NCBI GenBank assembly: GCA_947034885.2
Contig: OZ019759.1
Span: forward strand, 15,688,501-15,752,500
From: Thuidium tamariscinum
Taxonomy: Eukaryota > Streptophyta > Bryopsida > Hypnales > Thuidiaceae
Reading direction: 5' to 3'
Length of the DNA: 64,000 nucleotides
The notes under the pieces are model-generated. The model searched no databases and was not told where the DNA came from. It saw nothing but the letters and a program-made list of their open reading frames with translations. This document shows positions 22,982-37,200 of the stretch, in pieces. Numbering within the stretch: the first letter of the stretch is position 1; every line of letters begins with the position of its first letter. Position numbers and translations under genes: made by a program.

Positions 22982-25900
22982 TCAAACGTCTTCCGTTTCA
23001 CGTACAAAATAGCGTGGAAAAATGAGTGCAAGTTGGAATGCCCTAGAGTAATGGAGTTTCATTCCCAAAATGAATTTCATGCTTACCATTTGCCAAATTT
23101 CAAATGAAAACCAAAAAATAGAAACTCCGGTCATTTTTTGCAAAAGAAGACGGTCATCGCCTCCATTGTCTTCTATTTCACATTCAAAATAGCAAAACAA
23201 AATAGGTCTAAGTTGCAATGCTATAGGATATGAATGTCGTACATCCAAGTGGATTTTCATGCTAAACAAACTACAAATGAGGAATTCAAAAAAAGAAAAG
23301 AGAATCCTCCCATGCATTTCTAGTCCAAAGCCTCAAACGTCTTCCGTTTCACGTACAAAATAGCGTGGAAAAATGAGTGCAAGTTGGAATGCCCTAGAGT
23401 AATGGAGTTTCATTCCCAAAATGAATTTCATGCTTACCTTTTGCCAAATTTCAAATGAAAACCAAAAAATAGAAACTCCGGTCATTTTTTGCAAAAGAAG
23501 ACGGTCAACGCCTCCATTGTCTTCTATTTCACATTCAAAATAGCAAAACAAAATAGGTCTAAGTTGCAATGCTATAGGATATGAATGTCGTACATCCAAG
23601 TGGATTTTCATACTAAACAAACTACAAATTAGGAATTCAAAAAAGGAAAAGAGAATCCTCCCATGCATTTCTAGTCCAAAGCCTCAAACGTCTTCCGTTT
23701 CACGTACAAAATAGCGTGGAAAAATGAGTGCAAGTTGGAATGCCCTAGAGTAATGGAGTTTCATTCCCAAAATGAATTTCATGCTTACCATTTGCCAAAT
23801 TTCAAATGAAAACCAAAAAATAGAAACTCCGGTCATTTTTTGCAAAAGAAGACGGTCAACGCCTCCATTGTCTTCTATTTCACATTCAAAATAGCAAAAC
23901 AAAATAGGTCTAAGTTGCAATGCTATAGGATATGAATGTCGTACATCCAAGTGGATTTTCATACTAAACAAACTACAAATTAGGAATTCAAAAAAGGAAA
24001 AGAGAATCCTCCCATGCATTTCTAGTCCAAAGCCTCAAACGTCTTCCGTTTCACATACAAAATAGCGTGGAAAAATGAGTGCACGTTGGAATGCCCTAGA
24101 GTAATGGAGTTTCATTTGCAAAATGAATTTCATGCTTACCATTTGCCAAATTTCAAATGAAAACCAAAAAATAGAAACTCCGGTCATTTTTTGCAAAAGA
24201 AGACGGTCAACGCCTCCATTGTCTTCTATTTCACATTCAAAATAGCAAAACAAAATAGGTCTAAGTTGCAATGCTATAGGATATGAATGTCGTACATCCA
24301 AGTGGATTTTCATGCTAAACAAACTACAAATTAGGAATTCAAAAAAAGAAAAGAGAATCCTCCCATGCATTTCTAGTCCAAAGCCTCAAACGTCTTCCGT
24401 TTCACGTACAAAATAGCGTGGAAAAATGAGTGCAAGTTGGAATGCCCTAGAGTAATGGAGTTTCATTCCCAAAATGAATTTCATGCTTACCATTTGCCAA
24501 ATTTCAAATGAAAACCAAAAAATAGAAACTCCGGTCATTTTTTGCAAAAGAAGACGGTCATCGCCTCCATTGTCTTCTATTTCACATTCAAAATAGCAAA
24601 ACAAAATAGGTCTAAGTTGCAATGCTATAGGATATGAATGTCGTACATCCAAGTGGATTTTCATGCTAAACAAACTACAAATGAGGAATTCAAAAAAAGA
24701 AAAGAGAATCCTCCCATGCATTTCTAGTCCAAAGCCTCAAACGTCTTCCGTTTCACGTACAAAATAGCGTGGAAAAATGAGTGCAAGTTGGAATGCCCTA
24801 GAGTAATGGAGTTTCATTCCCAAAATGAATTTCATGCTTACCATTTGCCAAATTTCAAATGAAAACCAAAAAATAGAAACTCCGGTCATTTTTTGCAAAA
24901 GAAGACGGTCATCGCCTCCATTGTCTTCTATTTCACATTCAAAATAGCAAAACAAAATAGGTCTAAGTTGCAATGCTATAGGATATGAATGTCGTACATC
25001 CAAGTGGATTTTCATGCTAAACAAACTACAAATGAGGAATTCAAAAAAAGAAAAGAGAATCCTCCCATGCATTTCTAGTCCAAAGCCTCAAACGTCTTCC
25101 GTTTCACATACAAAATAGCGTGGAAAAATGAGTGCAAGTTGGAATGCCCTAGAGTAATGGAGTTTCATTCCCAAAATGAATTTCATGCTTACCATTTGCC
25201 AAATTTCAAATGAAAACCAAAAAATAGAAACTCCGGTCATTTTTTGCAAAAGAAGACGGTCATCGCCTCCATTGTCTTCTATTTCACATTCAAAATAGCA
25301 AAACAAAATAGGTCTAAGTTGCAATGCTATAGGATATGAATGTCGTACATCCAAGTGGATTTTCATGCTAAACAAACTACAAATGAGGAATTCAAAAAAA
25401 GAAAAGGGAATCCTCCCATGCATTTCTAGTCCAAAGCCTCAAACGTCTTCCGTTTCACGTACAAAATAGCGTGGAAAAATGAGTGCAAGTTGGAATGCCC
25501 TAGAGTAATGGAGTTTCATTCCCAAAATGAATTTCATGCTTACCTATTGCCAAATTTCAAATGAAAACCAAAAAATAGAAACTCCGGTCATTTTTTGCAA
25601 AAGAAGACGGTCAACGCCTCCATTGTCTTCTATTTCACATTCAAAATAGCAAAACAAAATAGGTCTAAGTTGCAATGCTATAGGATATGAATGTCGTACA
25701 TCCAAGTGGATTTTCATACTAAACAAACTACAAATTAGGAATTCAAAAAAGGAAAAGAGAATCCTCCCATGCATTTCTAGTCCAAAGCCTCAAACGTCTT
25801 CCGTTTCACGTACAAAATAGCGTGGAAAAATGAGTGCAAGTTGGAATGCCCTAGAGTAATGGAGTTTCATTCCCAAAATGAATTTCATGCTTACCATTTG

Positions 25901-28900
25901 CCAAATTTCAAATGAAAACCAAAACATAGAAACTCCGGTCATTTTTTGCAAAAGAAGACGGTCAACGCCTCCATTGTCTTCTATTTCACATTCAAAATAG
26001 CAAAACAAAATAGGTCTAAGTTGCAATGCTATAGGATATGAATGTCGTACATCCAAGTGGATTTTCATACTAAACAAACTACAAATTAGGAATTCAAAAA
26101 AAGAAAAGAGAATCCTCCCATGCATTTCTAGTCCAAAGCCTCAAACGTCTTCCGTTTCACATACAAAATAGCGTGGAAAAATGAGTGCACGTTGGAATGC
26201 CCTAGAGTAATGGAGTTTCATTTGCAAAATGAATTTCATGCTTACCATTTGCCAAATTTCAAATGAAAACCAAAAAATAGAAACTCCGGTCATTTTTTGC
26301 AAAAGAAGACGGTCAACGCCTCCATTGTCTTCTATTTCACATTCAAAATAGCAAAACAAAATAGGTCTAAGTTGCAATGCTATAGGATATGAATGTCGTA
26401 CATCCAAGTGGATTTTCATGCTAAACAAACTACAAATTAGGAATTCAAAAAAAGAAAAGAGAATCCTCCCATGCATTTCTAGTCCAAAGCCTCAAACGTC
26501 TTCCGTTTCACGTACAAAATAGCGTGGAAAAATGAGTGCAAGTTGGAATGCCCTAGAGTAATGGAGTTTCATTCCCAAAATGAATTTCATGCTTACCATT
26601 TGCCAAATTTCAAATGAAAACCAAAAAATAGAAACTCCGGTCATTTTTTGCAAAAGAAGACGGTCATCGCCTCCATTGTCTTCTATTTCACATTCAAAAT
26701 AGCAAAACAAAATAGGTCTAAGTTGCAATGCTATAGGATATGAATGTCGTACATCCAAGTGGATTTTCATGCTAAACAAACTACAAATGAGGAATTCAAA
26801 AAAAGAAAAGAGAATCCTCCCATGCATTTCTAGTCCAAAGCCTCAAACGTCTTCCGTTTCACGTACAAAATAGCGTGGAAAAATGAGTGCAAGTTGGAAT
26901 GCCCTAGAGTAATGGAGTTTCATTCCCAAAATGAATTTCATGCTTACCTATTGCCAAATTTCAAATGAAAACCAAAAAATAGAAACTCCGGTCATTTTTT
27001 GCAAAAGAAGACGGTCAACGCCTCCATTGTCTTCTATTTCACATTCAAAATAGCAAAACAAAATAGGTCTAAGTTGCAATGCTATAGGATATGAATGTCG
27101 TACATCCAAGTGGATTTTCATACTAAACAAACTACAAATTAGGAATTCAAAAAAGGAAAAGAGAATCCTCCCATGCATTTCTAGTCCAAAGCCTCAAACG
27201 TCTTCCGTTTCACGTACAAAATAGCGTGGAAAAATGAGTGCAAGTTGGAATGCCCTAGAGTAATGGAGTTTCATTCCCAAAATGAATTTCATGCTTACCA
27301 TTTGCCAAATTTCAAATGAAAACCAAAAAATAGAAACTCCGGTCATTTTTTGCAAAAGAAGACGGTCATCGCCTCCATTGTCTTCTATTTCACATTCAAA
27401 ATAGCAAAACAAAATAGGTCTAAGTTGCAATGCTATAGGATATGAATGTCGTACATCCAAGTGGATTTTCATGCTAAACAAACTACAAATGAGGAATTCA
27501 AAAAAAGAAAAGAGAATCCTCCCATGCATTTCTAGTCCAAAGCCTCAAACGTCTTCCGTTTCACGTACAAAATAGCGTGGAAAAATGAGTGCAAGTTGGA
27601 ATGCCCTAGAGTAATGGAGTTTCATTCCCAAAATGAATTTCATGCTTACCATTTGCCAAATTTCAAATGAAAACCAAAAAATAGAAACTCCGGTCATTTT
27701 TTGCAAAAGAAGACGGTCAACGCCTCCATTGTCTTCTATTTCACATTCAAAATAGCAAAACAAAATAGGTCTAAGTTGCAATGCTATAGGATATGAATGT
27801 CGTACATCCAAGTGGATTTTCATGCTAAACAAACTACAAATGAGGAATTCAAAAAAAGAAAAGAGAATCCTCCCATGCATTTCTAGTCCAAAGCCTCAAA
27901 CGTCTTCCGTTTCACATACAAAATAGCGTGGAAAAATGAGTGCAAGTTGGAATGCCCTAGAGTAATGGAGTTTCATTCCCAAAATGAATTTCATGCTTAC
28001 CATTTGCCAAATTTCAAATGAAAACCAAAAAATAGAAACTCCGGTCATTTTTTGCAAAAGAAGACGGTCATCGCCTCCATTGTCTTCTATTTCACATTCA
28101 AAATAGCAAAACAAAATAGGTCTAAGTTGCAATGCTATAGGATATGAATGTCGTACATCCAAGTGGATTTTCATGCTAAACAAACTACAAATGAGGAATT
28201 CAAAAAAAGAAAAGGGAATCCTCCCATGCATTTCTAGTCCAAAGCCTCAAACGTCTTCCGTTTCACGTACAAAATAGCGTGGAAAAATGAGTGCAAGTTG
28301 GAATGCCCTAGAGTAATGGAGTTTCATTCCCAAAATGAATTTCATGCTTACCTATTGCCAAATTTCAAATGAAAACCAAAAAATAGAAACTCCGGTCATT
28401 TTTTGCAAAAGAAGACGGTCAACGCCTCCATTGTCTTCTATTTCACATTCAAAATAGCAAAACAAAATAGGTCTAAGTTGCAATGCTATAGGATATGAAT
28501 GTCGTACATCCAAGTGGATTTTCATACTAAACAAACTACAAATTAGGAATTCAAAAAAGGAAAAGAGAATCCTCCCATGCATTTCTAGTCCAAAGCCTCA
28601 AACGTCTTCCGTTTCACGTACAAAATAGCGTGGAAAAATGAGTGCAAGTTGGAATGCCCTAGAGTAATGGAGTTTCATTCCCAAAATGAATTTCATGCTT
28701 ACCATTTGCCAAATTTCAAATGAAAACCAAAACATAGAAACTCCGGTCATTTTTTGCAAAAGAAGACGGTCAACGCCTCCATTGTCTTCTATTTCACATT
28801 CAAAATAGCAAAACAAAATAGGTCTAAGTTGCAATGCTATAGGATATGAATGTCGTACATCCAAGTGGATTTTCATACTAAACAAACTACAAATTAGGAA

Positions 28901-29650
28901 TTCAAAAAAGGAAAAGAGAATCCTCCCATGCATTTCTAGTCCAAAGCCTCAAACGTCTTCCGTTTCACATACAAAATAGCGTGGAAAAATGAGTGCACGT
29001 TGGAATGCCCTAGAGTAATGGAGTTTCATTTGCAAAATGAATTTCATGCTTACCATTTGCCAAATTTCAAATGAAAACCAAAAAATAGAAACTCCGGTCA
29101 TTTTTTGCAAAAGAAGACGGTCAACGCCTCCATTGTCTTCTATTTCACATTCAAAATAGCAAAACAAAATAGGTCTAAGTTGCAATGCTATAGGATATGA
29201 ATGTCGTACATCCAAGTGGATTTTCATGCTAAACAAACTACAAATTAGGAATTCAAAAAAAGAAAAGAGAATCCTCCCATGCATTTCTAGTCCAAAGCCT
29301 CAAACGTCTTCCGTTTCACGTACAAAATAGCGTGGAAAAATGAGTGCAAGTTGGAATGCCCTAGAGTAATGGAGTTTCATTCCCAAAATGAATTTCATGC
29401 TTACCATTTGCCAAATTTCAAATGAAAACCAAAAAATAGAAACTCCGGTCATTTTTTGCAAAAGAAGACGGTCATCGCCTCCATTGTCTTCTATTTCACA
29501 TTCAAAATAGCAAAACAAAATAGGTCTAAGTTGCAATGCTATAGGATATGAATGTCGTACATCCAAGTGGATTTTCATGCTAAACAAACTACAAATGAGG
29601 AATTCAAAAAAAGAAAAGAGAATCCTCCCATGCATTTCTAGTCCAAAGCC
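22982..29650. repeat. Uniform 19-monomer expansion
   Basis: Exactly 19 monomers (6669 bp), much more alike than monomers elsewhere. Most carry GGTCATCGCC or GGTCAACGCC with CTATAGGATATG and AAAAAATAG. The GGTCATCGCC form is otherwise seen only in the monomers at about 5.6, 12.0 and 22.6 kb. The monomers before this segment match those ending near 12.34 kb, and those after it match the series starting near 12.36 kb. The segment therefore has no counterpart in the first duplicate and looks like a later local amplification. Confidence 0.82.
24386..27193. repeat. 8-monomer higher-order repeat, unit 1 (2808 bp)
   Basis: Eight successive monomers whose variant classes repeat in the same order in the next 2808 bp. 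Pattern by monomer: TCATCG; TCATCG; CACATA with TCATCG and GAGGAATTC; CCTATTGCC; ACATAG; CACATA with CATTTGC and TGCACG; TCATCG; CCTATTGCC. The period is 8 x 351 bp. Confidence 0.8.
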
Positions 29651-30001
29651 TCAAACGTCTTCCGTTTCACATACAAAATAGCGTGGAAAAATGAGTGCAA
29701 GTTGGAATGCCCTAGAGTAATGGAGTTTCATTCCCAAAATGAATTTCATGCTTACCTATTGCCAAATTTCAAATGAAAACCAAAAAATAGAAACTCCGGT
29801 CATTTTTTGCAAAAGAAGACGGTCAACGCCTCCATTGTCTTCTATTTCACATTCAAAATAGCAAAACAAAATAGGTCTAAGTTGCAATGCTATAGGATAT
29901 GAATGTCGTACATCCAAGTGGATTTTCATACTAAACAAACTACAAATTAGGAATTCAAAAAAGGAAAAGAGAATCCTCCCATGCATTTCTAGTCCAAAGC
30001 C
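27194..30001. repeat. 8-monomer higher-order repeat, unit 2 (2808 bp)
   Basis: Second tandem copy of the 24386-27193 unit. Seen differences are few: the second monomer has TCAACG instead of TCATCG, and the last has CACATA instead of CACGTA (29669). The order breaks down after about 30.0 kb. Confidence 0.8.
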
Positions 30002-33000
30002 TCAAACGTCTTCCGTTTCACGTACAAAATAGCGTGGAAAAATGAGTGCAAGTTGGAATGCCCTAGAGTAATGGAGTTTCATTCCCAAAATGAATTTCAT
30101 GCTTACCATTTGCCAAATTTCAAATGAAAACCAAAAAATAGAAACTCCGGTCATTTTTTGCAAAAGAAGACGGTCAACGCCTCCATTGTCTTCTATTTCA
30201 CATTCAAAATAGCAAAACAAAATAGGTCTAATTTGCAATGCTATAGGATATGAATGTCGTACATCCAAGTGGATTTTCATACTAAACAAACTACAAATTA
30301 GGAATTCAAAAAAGGAAAAGAGAATCCTCCCATGCATTTCTAGTCCAAAGCCTCAAACGTCTTCCGTTTCACATACAAAATAGCGTGGAAAAATGAGTGC
30401 ACGTTGGAATGCCCTAGAGTAATGGAGTTTCATTTGCAAAATGAATTTCATGCTTACCATTTGCCAAATTTCAAATGAAAACCAAAAAATAGAAACTCCG
30501 GTCATTTTTTGCAAAAGAAGACGGTCAACGCCTCCATTGTCTTCTATTTCACATTCAAAATAGCAAAACAAAATAGGTCTAAGTTGCAATGCTATAGGAT
30601 ATGAATGTCGTACATCCAAGTGGATTTTCATGCTAAACAAACTACAAATTAGGAATTCAAAAAAAGAAAAGGGAATCCTCCCATGCATTTCTAGTCCAAA
30701 GCCTCAAACGTCTTCCGTTTCACGTACAAAATAGCGTGGAAAAATGAGTGCAAGTTGGAATGCCCTAGAGTAATGGAGTTTCATTTGCAAAATGAATTTC
30801 ATGCTTACCAAGTGCCAAATTTCAAATGAAAACCAAAAAATAGAAACTCCGGTCATTTTCTCCAAAAGAAGACGGTCAACGCCTCCATTGTCTTCTATTT
30901 CACATTCAAAATAGCAAAACAAAATAGGTCTAAGTTGCAATGCTATAGGATATGAATATCGTACATCCAAGTGGATTTTTATGCTAAACAAACTACAAAT
31001 TAGGAATTCAAAAAAGGAAAAGAAAATCCTCCCATGCATTTCTAGTCGAAAGCCTCAAACGTCTTCCGTTTCACGTACAAAATAGCGTGGAAAAATGAGT
31101 GCAAGTTGGAATGCCCTAGAGTAATGGAGTTTCATTCCCTAAATGAATTTCATGCTTACCTATTGCCAAATTTCAAATGAAAACCAAAAAATAGAAACTC
31201 CGGTCATTTTTTGCAAAAGAAGACGGTCAACGCCTCCATTGTCTTCTATTTCACATTCAAAATAGCAAAACAAAATAGGTCTAAGTTGCAATGCTATAGA
31301 ATATGAATGTCGTACATCCAAGTGGATTTTCATGCTAAACAAACTACAAATCAGGAATGCAAAAAAGGAAAAGCGAATCCTCCCATGCATTTCTAGTCCA
31401 AAGCCTCAAACGTCTTCCGTTTCACGTACAAAATAGCGTGGAAAAATGAGTGCAAGTTGGAATGCCCTAGAGTAATGGAGTTTCATTTGCAAAATGAATT
31501 TCATGCTTACCAATTGCCAAATTTCAAATGAAAACCAAAAAATAGAAACTCCGGTCATTTTCTCCAAAAGAAGACGGTCAACGCCTCCATTGTCTTCTAT
31601 TTCACATTCAAAATAGCAAAACAAAATAGGTCTAAGTTGCAATGCTATAGGATATGAATATCGTACATCCAAGTGGATTTTTATGCTAAACAAACTACAA
31701 ATTAGGAATTCAAAAAAGGAAAAGAGAATCCTCCCATGCATTTCTAGTCCAAAGCCTCAAACGTCTTCCGTTTCACATACAAAATAGCGTGGACAAATGA
31801 GTGCACGTTGGAATGCCCTAGAGTAATGGAGTTTCATTTGCAAAATGAATTTCATGCTTACCTATTGCCAAATTTCAAATGAAAACCAAAACATAGAAAC
31901 TCCGATCATTTTCTGCAAAAGAAGACGGTCAACGCCTCCATTGTCTTCTATTTCACATTCAAAATAGCAAAACAAAATAGGTCTAAGTTGCAATGCTATA
32001 GAATATGAATGTCGTACATCCAAGTGGATTTTCATGCTAAACAAACTACAAATTAGGAATGCAAAAAAGGAAAAGGGAATCCTCCCATGCATTTCTAGTC
32101 CAAAGCCTCAAACGTCTTCCGTTTCACGTACAAAATAGCGTGGAAAAATGAGTGCAAGTTGGAATGCCCTAGAGTAATGGAGTTTCATTTGCAAAATGAA
32201 TTTCATGCTTACCAATTGCCAATTTTCAAATGAAAGCCAAAAAATAGAAACTCCGGTCATTTTTTGCAAAAGAAGACGGTCAACGCCTCCATTGTCTTCT
32301 ATTTCACATTCAAAATAGCAAAACAAAATAGGTCTAAGTTGCAATGCTATAGCATATGAATGTCGTACATCCAAGTGGATTTTCATGCTAAACAAACTAC
32401 AAATTAGGAATTCAAAAAAGGAAAAGAGAATCCTCCCATGCATTTCTAGTCCAAAGCCTCAAACGTCTTCCGTTTCACGTACAAAATAGCGTGGAAAAAT
32501 GAGTGCAAGTTGGAATGCCCTAGAGTAATGGAGTTTCATTTGCAAAATGAATTTCATGCTTACCATTTACCAAATTTCAAATGAAAACCAAAACATAGAA
32601 ACTCCGGTCATTTTCTGCAAAAGAAGACGGTCAACGCCTCCATTGTCTTCTATTTCACATTCAAAATAGCAAAACAAAATAGGTTTAAGTTGCAATGCTA
32701 TAGGATATGAATGTCGTACATCCAAGTGGATTTTCATGCTAAACAAACTACAAATTAGGAATTCAAAAAAGGAAAAGAGAATCCTCCCATGCATTTCTAG
32801 TCCAAAGCCTCAAACGTCTTCCGTTTCACATACAAAATAGCGTGGAAAAATGAGTGCACGTTGGAATGCCCTAGAGTAATGGAGTTTCATTTGCAAAATG
32901 AATTTCATGCTTACCTATTGCCAAATTTCAAATTAAAACCAAAACATAGAAACTCCGGTCATTTTCTCCAAAAGAAGACGGTCAACGCCTCCATTGTCTT

Positions 33001-34213
33001 CTATTTCACATTCAAAATAGCAAAACAAAATAGGTCTAAGTTGCAATGCTATAGGATATGGATGTCGTACATCCAAGTGGATTTTCATACTAAACAAACT
33101 ACAAATTAGGAATTCAAAAAAGGAAAAGAGAATCCTCCCATGCATTTCTAGTCCAAAGCCTCAAACGTCTTCCGTTTCACATACAAAATAGCGTGGAAAA
33201 ATGAGTGCACGTTGGAATGCCCTAGAGTAATGGAGTTTCATTTGCAAAATGAATTTCATGCTTACCTATTGCCAAATTTCAAATTAAAACCAAAACATAG
33301 AAACTCCGGTCATTTTCTCCAAAAGAAGACGGTCAACGCCTCCATTGTCTTCTATTTCACATTCAAAATAGCAAAACAAAATAGGTCTAAGTTGCAATGC
33401 TATAGGATATGGATGTCGTACATCCAAGTGGATTTTCATACTAAACAAACTACAAATTAGGAATTCAAAAAAGGAAAAGAGAATCCTCCCATGCATTTCT
33501 AGTCCAAAGCCTCAAACGTCTTCCGTTTCACGTAAAAAATAGCGTGGAAAAATGAGTGCAAGTTGGAATGCCCTAGAGTAATGGAGTTTCATTCCCAAAA
33601 TGAATTTCATGCTTACCATTTGCCAAATTTCAAATGAAAACCAAAAAATAGAAACTCCGGTCATTTTTTGCAAAAGAAGACGGTCAACGCCTCCATTGTC
33701 TTCTATTTCACATTCAAAATAGCAAAACAAAATAGGTCTAAGTTGCAATGCTATAGGATATGAATGTCGTACATCCAAGTGGATTTTCATGCTAAACAAA
33801 CTACAAATTAGGAATTCAAAAAAAGAAAAGAGAATCCTCCCATGCATTTCTAGTCCAAAGCCTCAAACGTCTTCCGTTTCACGTACAAAATAGCGTGGAA
33901 AAATGAGTGCACGTTGGAATGCCCTAGAGTAATGGAGTTTCATTCCCAAAATGAATTTCATGCTTACCAATTGCCAAATTTCAAATGAAAACCAAAAAAT
34001 AGAAACTCCGGTCATTTCTTGCAAAAGAAGACGGTCAACGACTCCATTGTCTTCTATTTCACATTGAAAATAGCAAAACAAAATAGGTCTAAGTTGCAAT
34101 GCTATAGAATATGAATGTCGTACATCCAAGTGGATTTTCATGCTAAACAAACTACAAATTAGGAATGCAAAAAAGGAAAAGGGAATCCTCCCATGCATTT
34201 CTAGTCCAAAGCC
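29651..34213. repeat. Satellite segment parallel to 12356-16567
   Basis: Thirteen monomers repeating, mostly in order, the private markers of 12356-16567. The shift is 47 monomers plus one element at the start and becomes 48 after the extra monomer at 33161-33511. One monomer (31406-31756) does not match its expected partner at 14111 and instead resembles the monomer two units before it, suggesting gene conversion. No gene. Confidence 0.82.
32810..33511. repeat. Identical tandem monomer pair
   Basis: Two adjacent monomers (32810-33160 and 33161-33511) read identically, including the private word CAAATTAAAACC found nowhere else in the window, CATATGGATG-like GGATATGGATG, and TTCATACT. The parallel series at 15515-15865 has only one corresponding monomer, so this is a recent single-unit duplication. 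Confidence 0.88.
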
Positions 34214-37200
34214 TCAAACGTCTTCCGTTTCACGTACAAAATAGCGTGGAAAAATGAGTGCAAGTTGGAATGCCCTAGAGTAATGGAGTTTCATTCCCAA
34301 AATGAATTTCATGCTTACCATTTGCCAAATTTCAAATGAAAACCAAAACATAGAAACTCCGGTCATTTTCTCCAAAAGAAGACGGTCAACGCCTCCATTG
34401 TCTTCTATTTCACATTCAAAATAGCAAAACAAAATAGGTCTAAGTTGCAATGCTATAGGATATGAATGTCGTACATCCAAGTGGATTTTCATGCTAAACA
34501 AACTACAAATTAGGAATTCAAAAAAAGAAAAGAGAATCCTCCCATGCATTTCTAGTCCAAAGCCTCAAACGTCTTCCGTTTCACGTACAAAATAGCGTGG
34601 AAAAATGAGTGCAAGTTGGAATGCCCTAGAATAATCGAGTTTCATTTGCAAAATGAATTTCATGCTTACCATTTGCCAAATTTCAAATGAAAACCAAAAC
34701 ATAGAAACTCCGGTCATTTTTTGCAAAAGAAGACGGTCAACGCCTCCATTGTCTTCTATTTCACATTCAAAATAGCAAAACAAAATAGGTCTAAGTTGCA
34801 ATGCTATAGCATATGAATGTCGTACATCCAAGTGGATTTTCATGCTAAACAAACTACAAATTAGGAATTCAAAAAAGGAAAAGAGAATCCTCCCATGCAT
34901 TTCTAGTCCAAAGCCTCAAACGTCTTCCGTTTCACGTACAAAATAGCGTGGAAAAATGAGTGCAAGTTGGAATGCCCTAGAGTAATGGAGTTTCATTCCC
35001 AAAATGAATTTCATGCTTACCATTTGCCAAATTTCAAATGGAAACCAAAAAATAGAAACTCCGGTCATTTTCTCCAAAAGAAGACGGTCAACGCCTCCAT
35101 TGTCTTCTATTTCACATTCAAAATAGCAAAACAAAATAGGTCTAAGTTGCAATGCTATAGGATATGAATGTCGTACATCCAAGTGGATTTTCATGCTAAA
35201 CAAACTACAAATTAGGAATTCAAAAAAAGAAAAGAGAATCCTCCCATGCATTTCTAGTCCAAAGCCTCAAACGTCTTCCGTTTCACGTACAAAATAGCGT
35301 GGAAAAATGAGTGCACGTTGGAATGCCCTAGAGTAATGGAGTTTCATTTGCAAAATGAATTTCATGCTTACCTATTGCCAAATTTCAAATGAAAACCAAA
35401 AAATAGAAACTCCGATCATTTTTTGCAAAAGAAGACGGTCAACGCCTCCATTGTCTTCTATTTCACATTCAAAATAGCAAAACAAAATAGGTTTAAGTTG
35501 CAATGCTATAGGATATGAATGTCGTACATCCAAGTGGATTTTCATGCTAAACAAACTACAAATTAGGAATGCAAAAAAGGAAAAGAGAATCCTCCCATGC
35601 ATTTCTAGTCCAAAGCCTCAAACGTCTTCCGTTTCACATACAAAATAGCGTGGAAAAATGAGTGCACGTTGGAATGCCCTAGAGTAATGGAGTTTCATTC
35701 CCAAAATGAATTTCATGCTTACCATTTGCCAAATTTCAAATGAAAACCAAAAAATAGAAACTCCGGTCATTTTCTGCAAAAGAAGACGGTCAACGCCTCC
35801 ATTGTCTTCTATTTCACATTCAAAATAGCAAAACAAAATAGGTCTAAGTTGCAATGCTATAGGATATGAATGTCGTACATCCAAGTGGATTTTCATGCTA
35901 AACAAACTACAAATTAGGAATTCAAAAAAGGAAAAGGGAATCCTCCCATGCATTTCTAGTCCAAAGCCTCAAACGTCTTCCGTTTCACGTACAAAATAGC
36001 GTGGAAAAATGAGTGCACGTTGGAATGCCCTAGAGTAATGGAGTTTCATTCCCAAAATGAATTTCATGCTTACCATTTGCCAAATTTCAAATGAGAACCA
36101 AAACATAGAAACTCCGGTCATTTTTTGCAAAAGAAGACGGTCAACGCCTCCATTGTCTTCTATTTCACATTCAAAATAGCAAAACAAAATAGGTCTAAGT
36201 TGCAATGCTATAGGATATGAATGTCGTACATCCAAGTGGATTTTCATACTAAACAAACTACAAATTAGGAATTCAAAAAAGGAAAAGAGAATCCTCCCAT
36301 GCATTTCTAGTCCAAAGCCTCAAACGTCTTCCGTTTCACGTACAAAATAGCGTGGAAAAATGAGTGCAAGTTGGAATGCCCTAGAGTAATGGAGTTTCAT
36401 TTGCAAAATGAATTTCATGCTTACCAATTGCCAAATTTCAAATGAAAACCAAAAAATAGAAACTCCGGTCATTTTCTCCAAAAGAAGACGGTCAACGCCT
36501 CCATTGTCTTCTATTTCACATTCAAAATAGCAAAACAAAATAGGTCTAAGTTGCAATGCTATAGGATATGAATATCGTACATCCAAGTGGATTTTCATGC
36601 TAAACAAACTACAAATCAGGAATGCAAAAAAGGAAAAGGGAATCCTCCCATGCATTTCTAGTCCAAAGCCTCAAACGTCTTCCGTTTCACGTACAAAATA
36701 GCGTGGAAAAATGAGTGCAAGTTGGAATGCCCTAGAGTAATGGAGTTTCATTTGCAAAATGAATTTCATGCTTACCATTTACCAAATTTCAAATGAAAAC
36801 CAAAACATAGAAACTCCGGTCATTTTCTGCAAAAGAAGACGGTCAACGCCTCCATTGTCTTCTATTTCACATTCAAAATAGCAAAACAAAATAGGTTTAA
36901 GTTGCAATGCTATAGGATATGAATGTCGTACATCCAAGTGGATTTTCATGCTAAACAAACTACAAATTAGGAATTCAAAAAAGGAAAAGAGAATCCTCCC
37001 ATGCATTTCTAGTCCAAAGCCTCAAACGTCTTCCGTTTCACATACAAAATAGCGTGGAAAAATGAGTGCACGTTGGAATGCCCTAGAGTAATGGAGTTTC
37101 ATTTGCAAAATGAATTTCATGCTTACCTATTGCCAAATTTCAAATGAAAACCAAAACATAGAAACTCCGGTCATTTTCTCCAAAAGAAGACGGTCAACGC

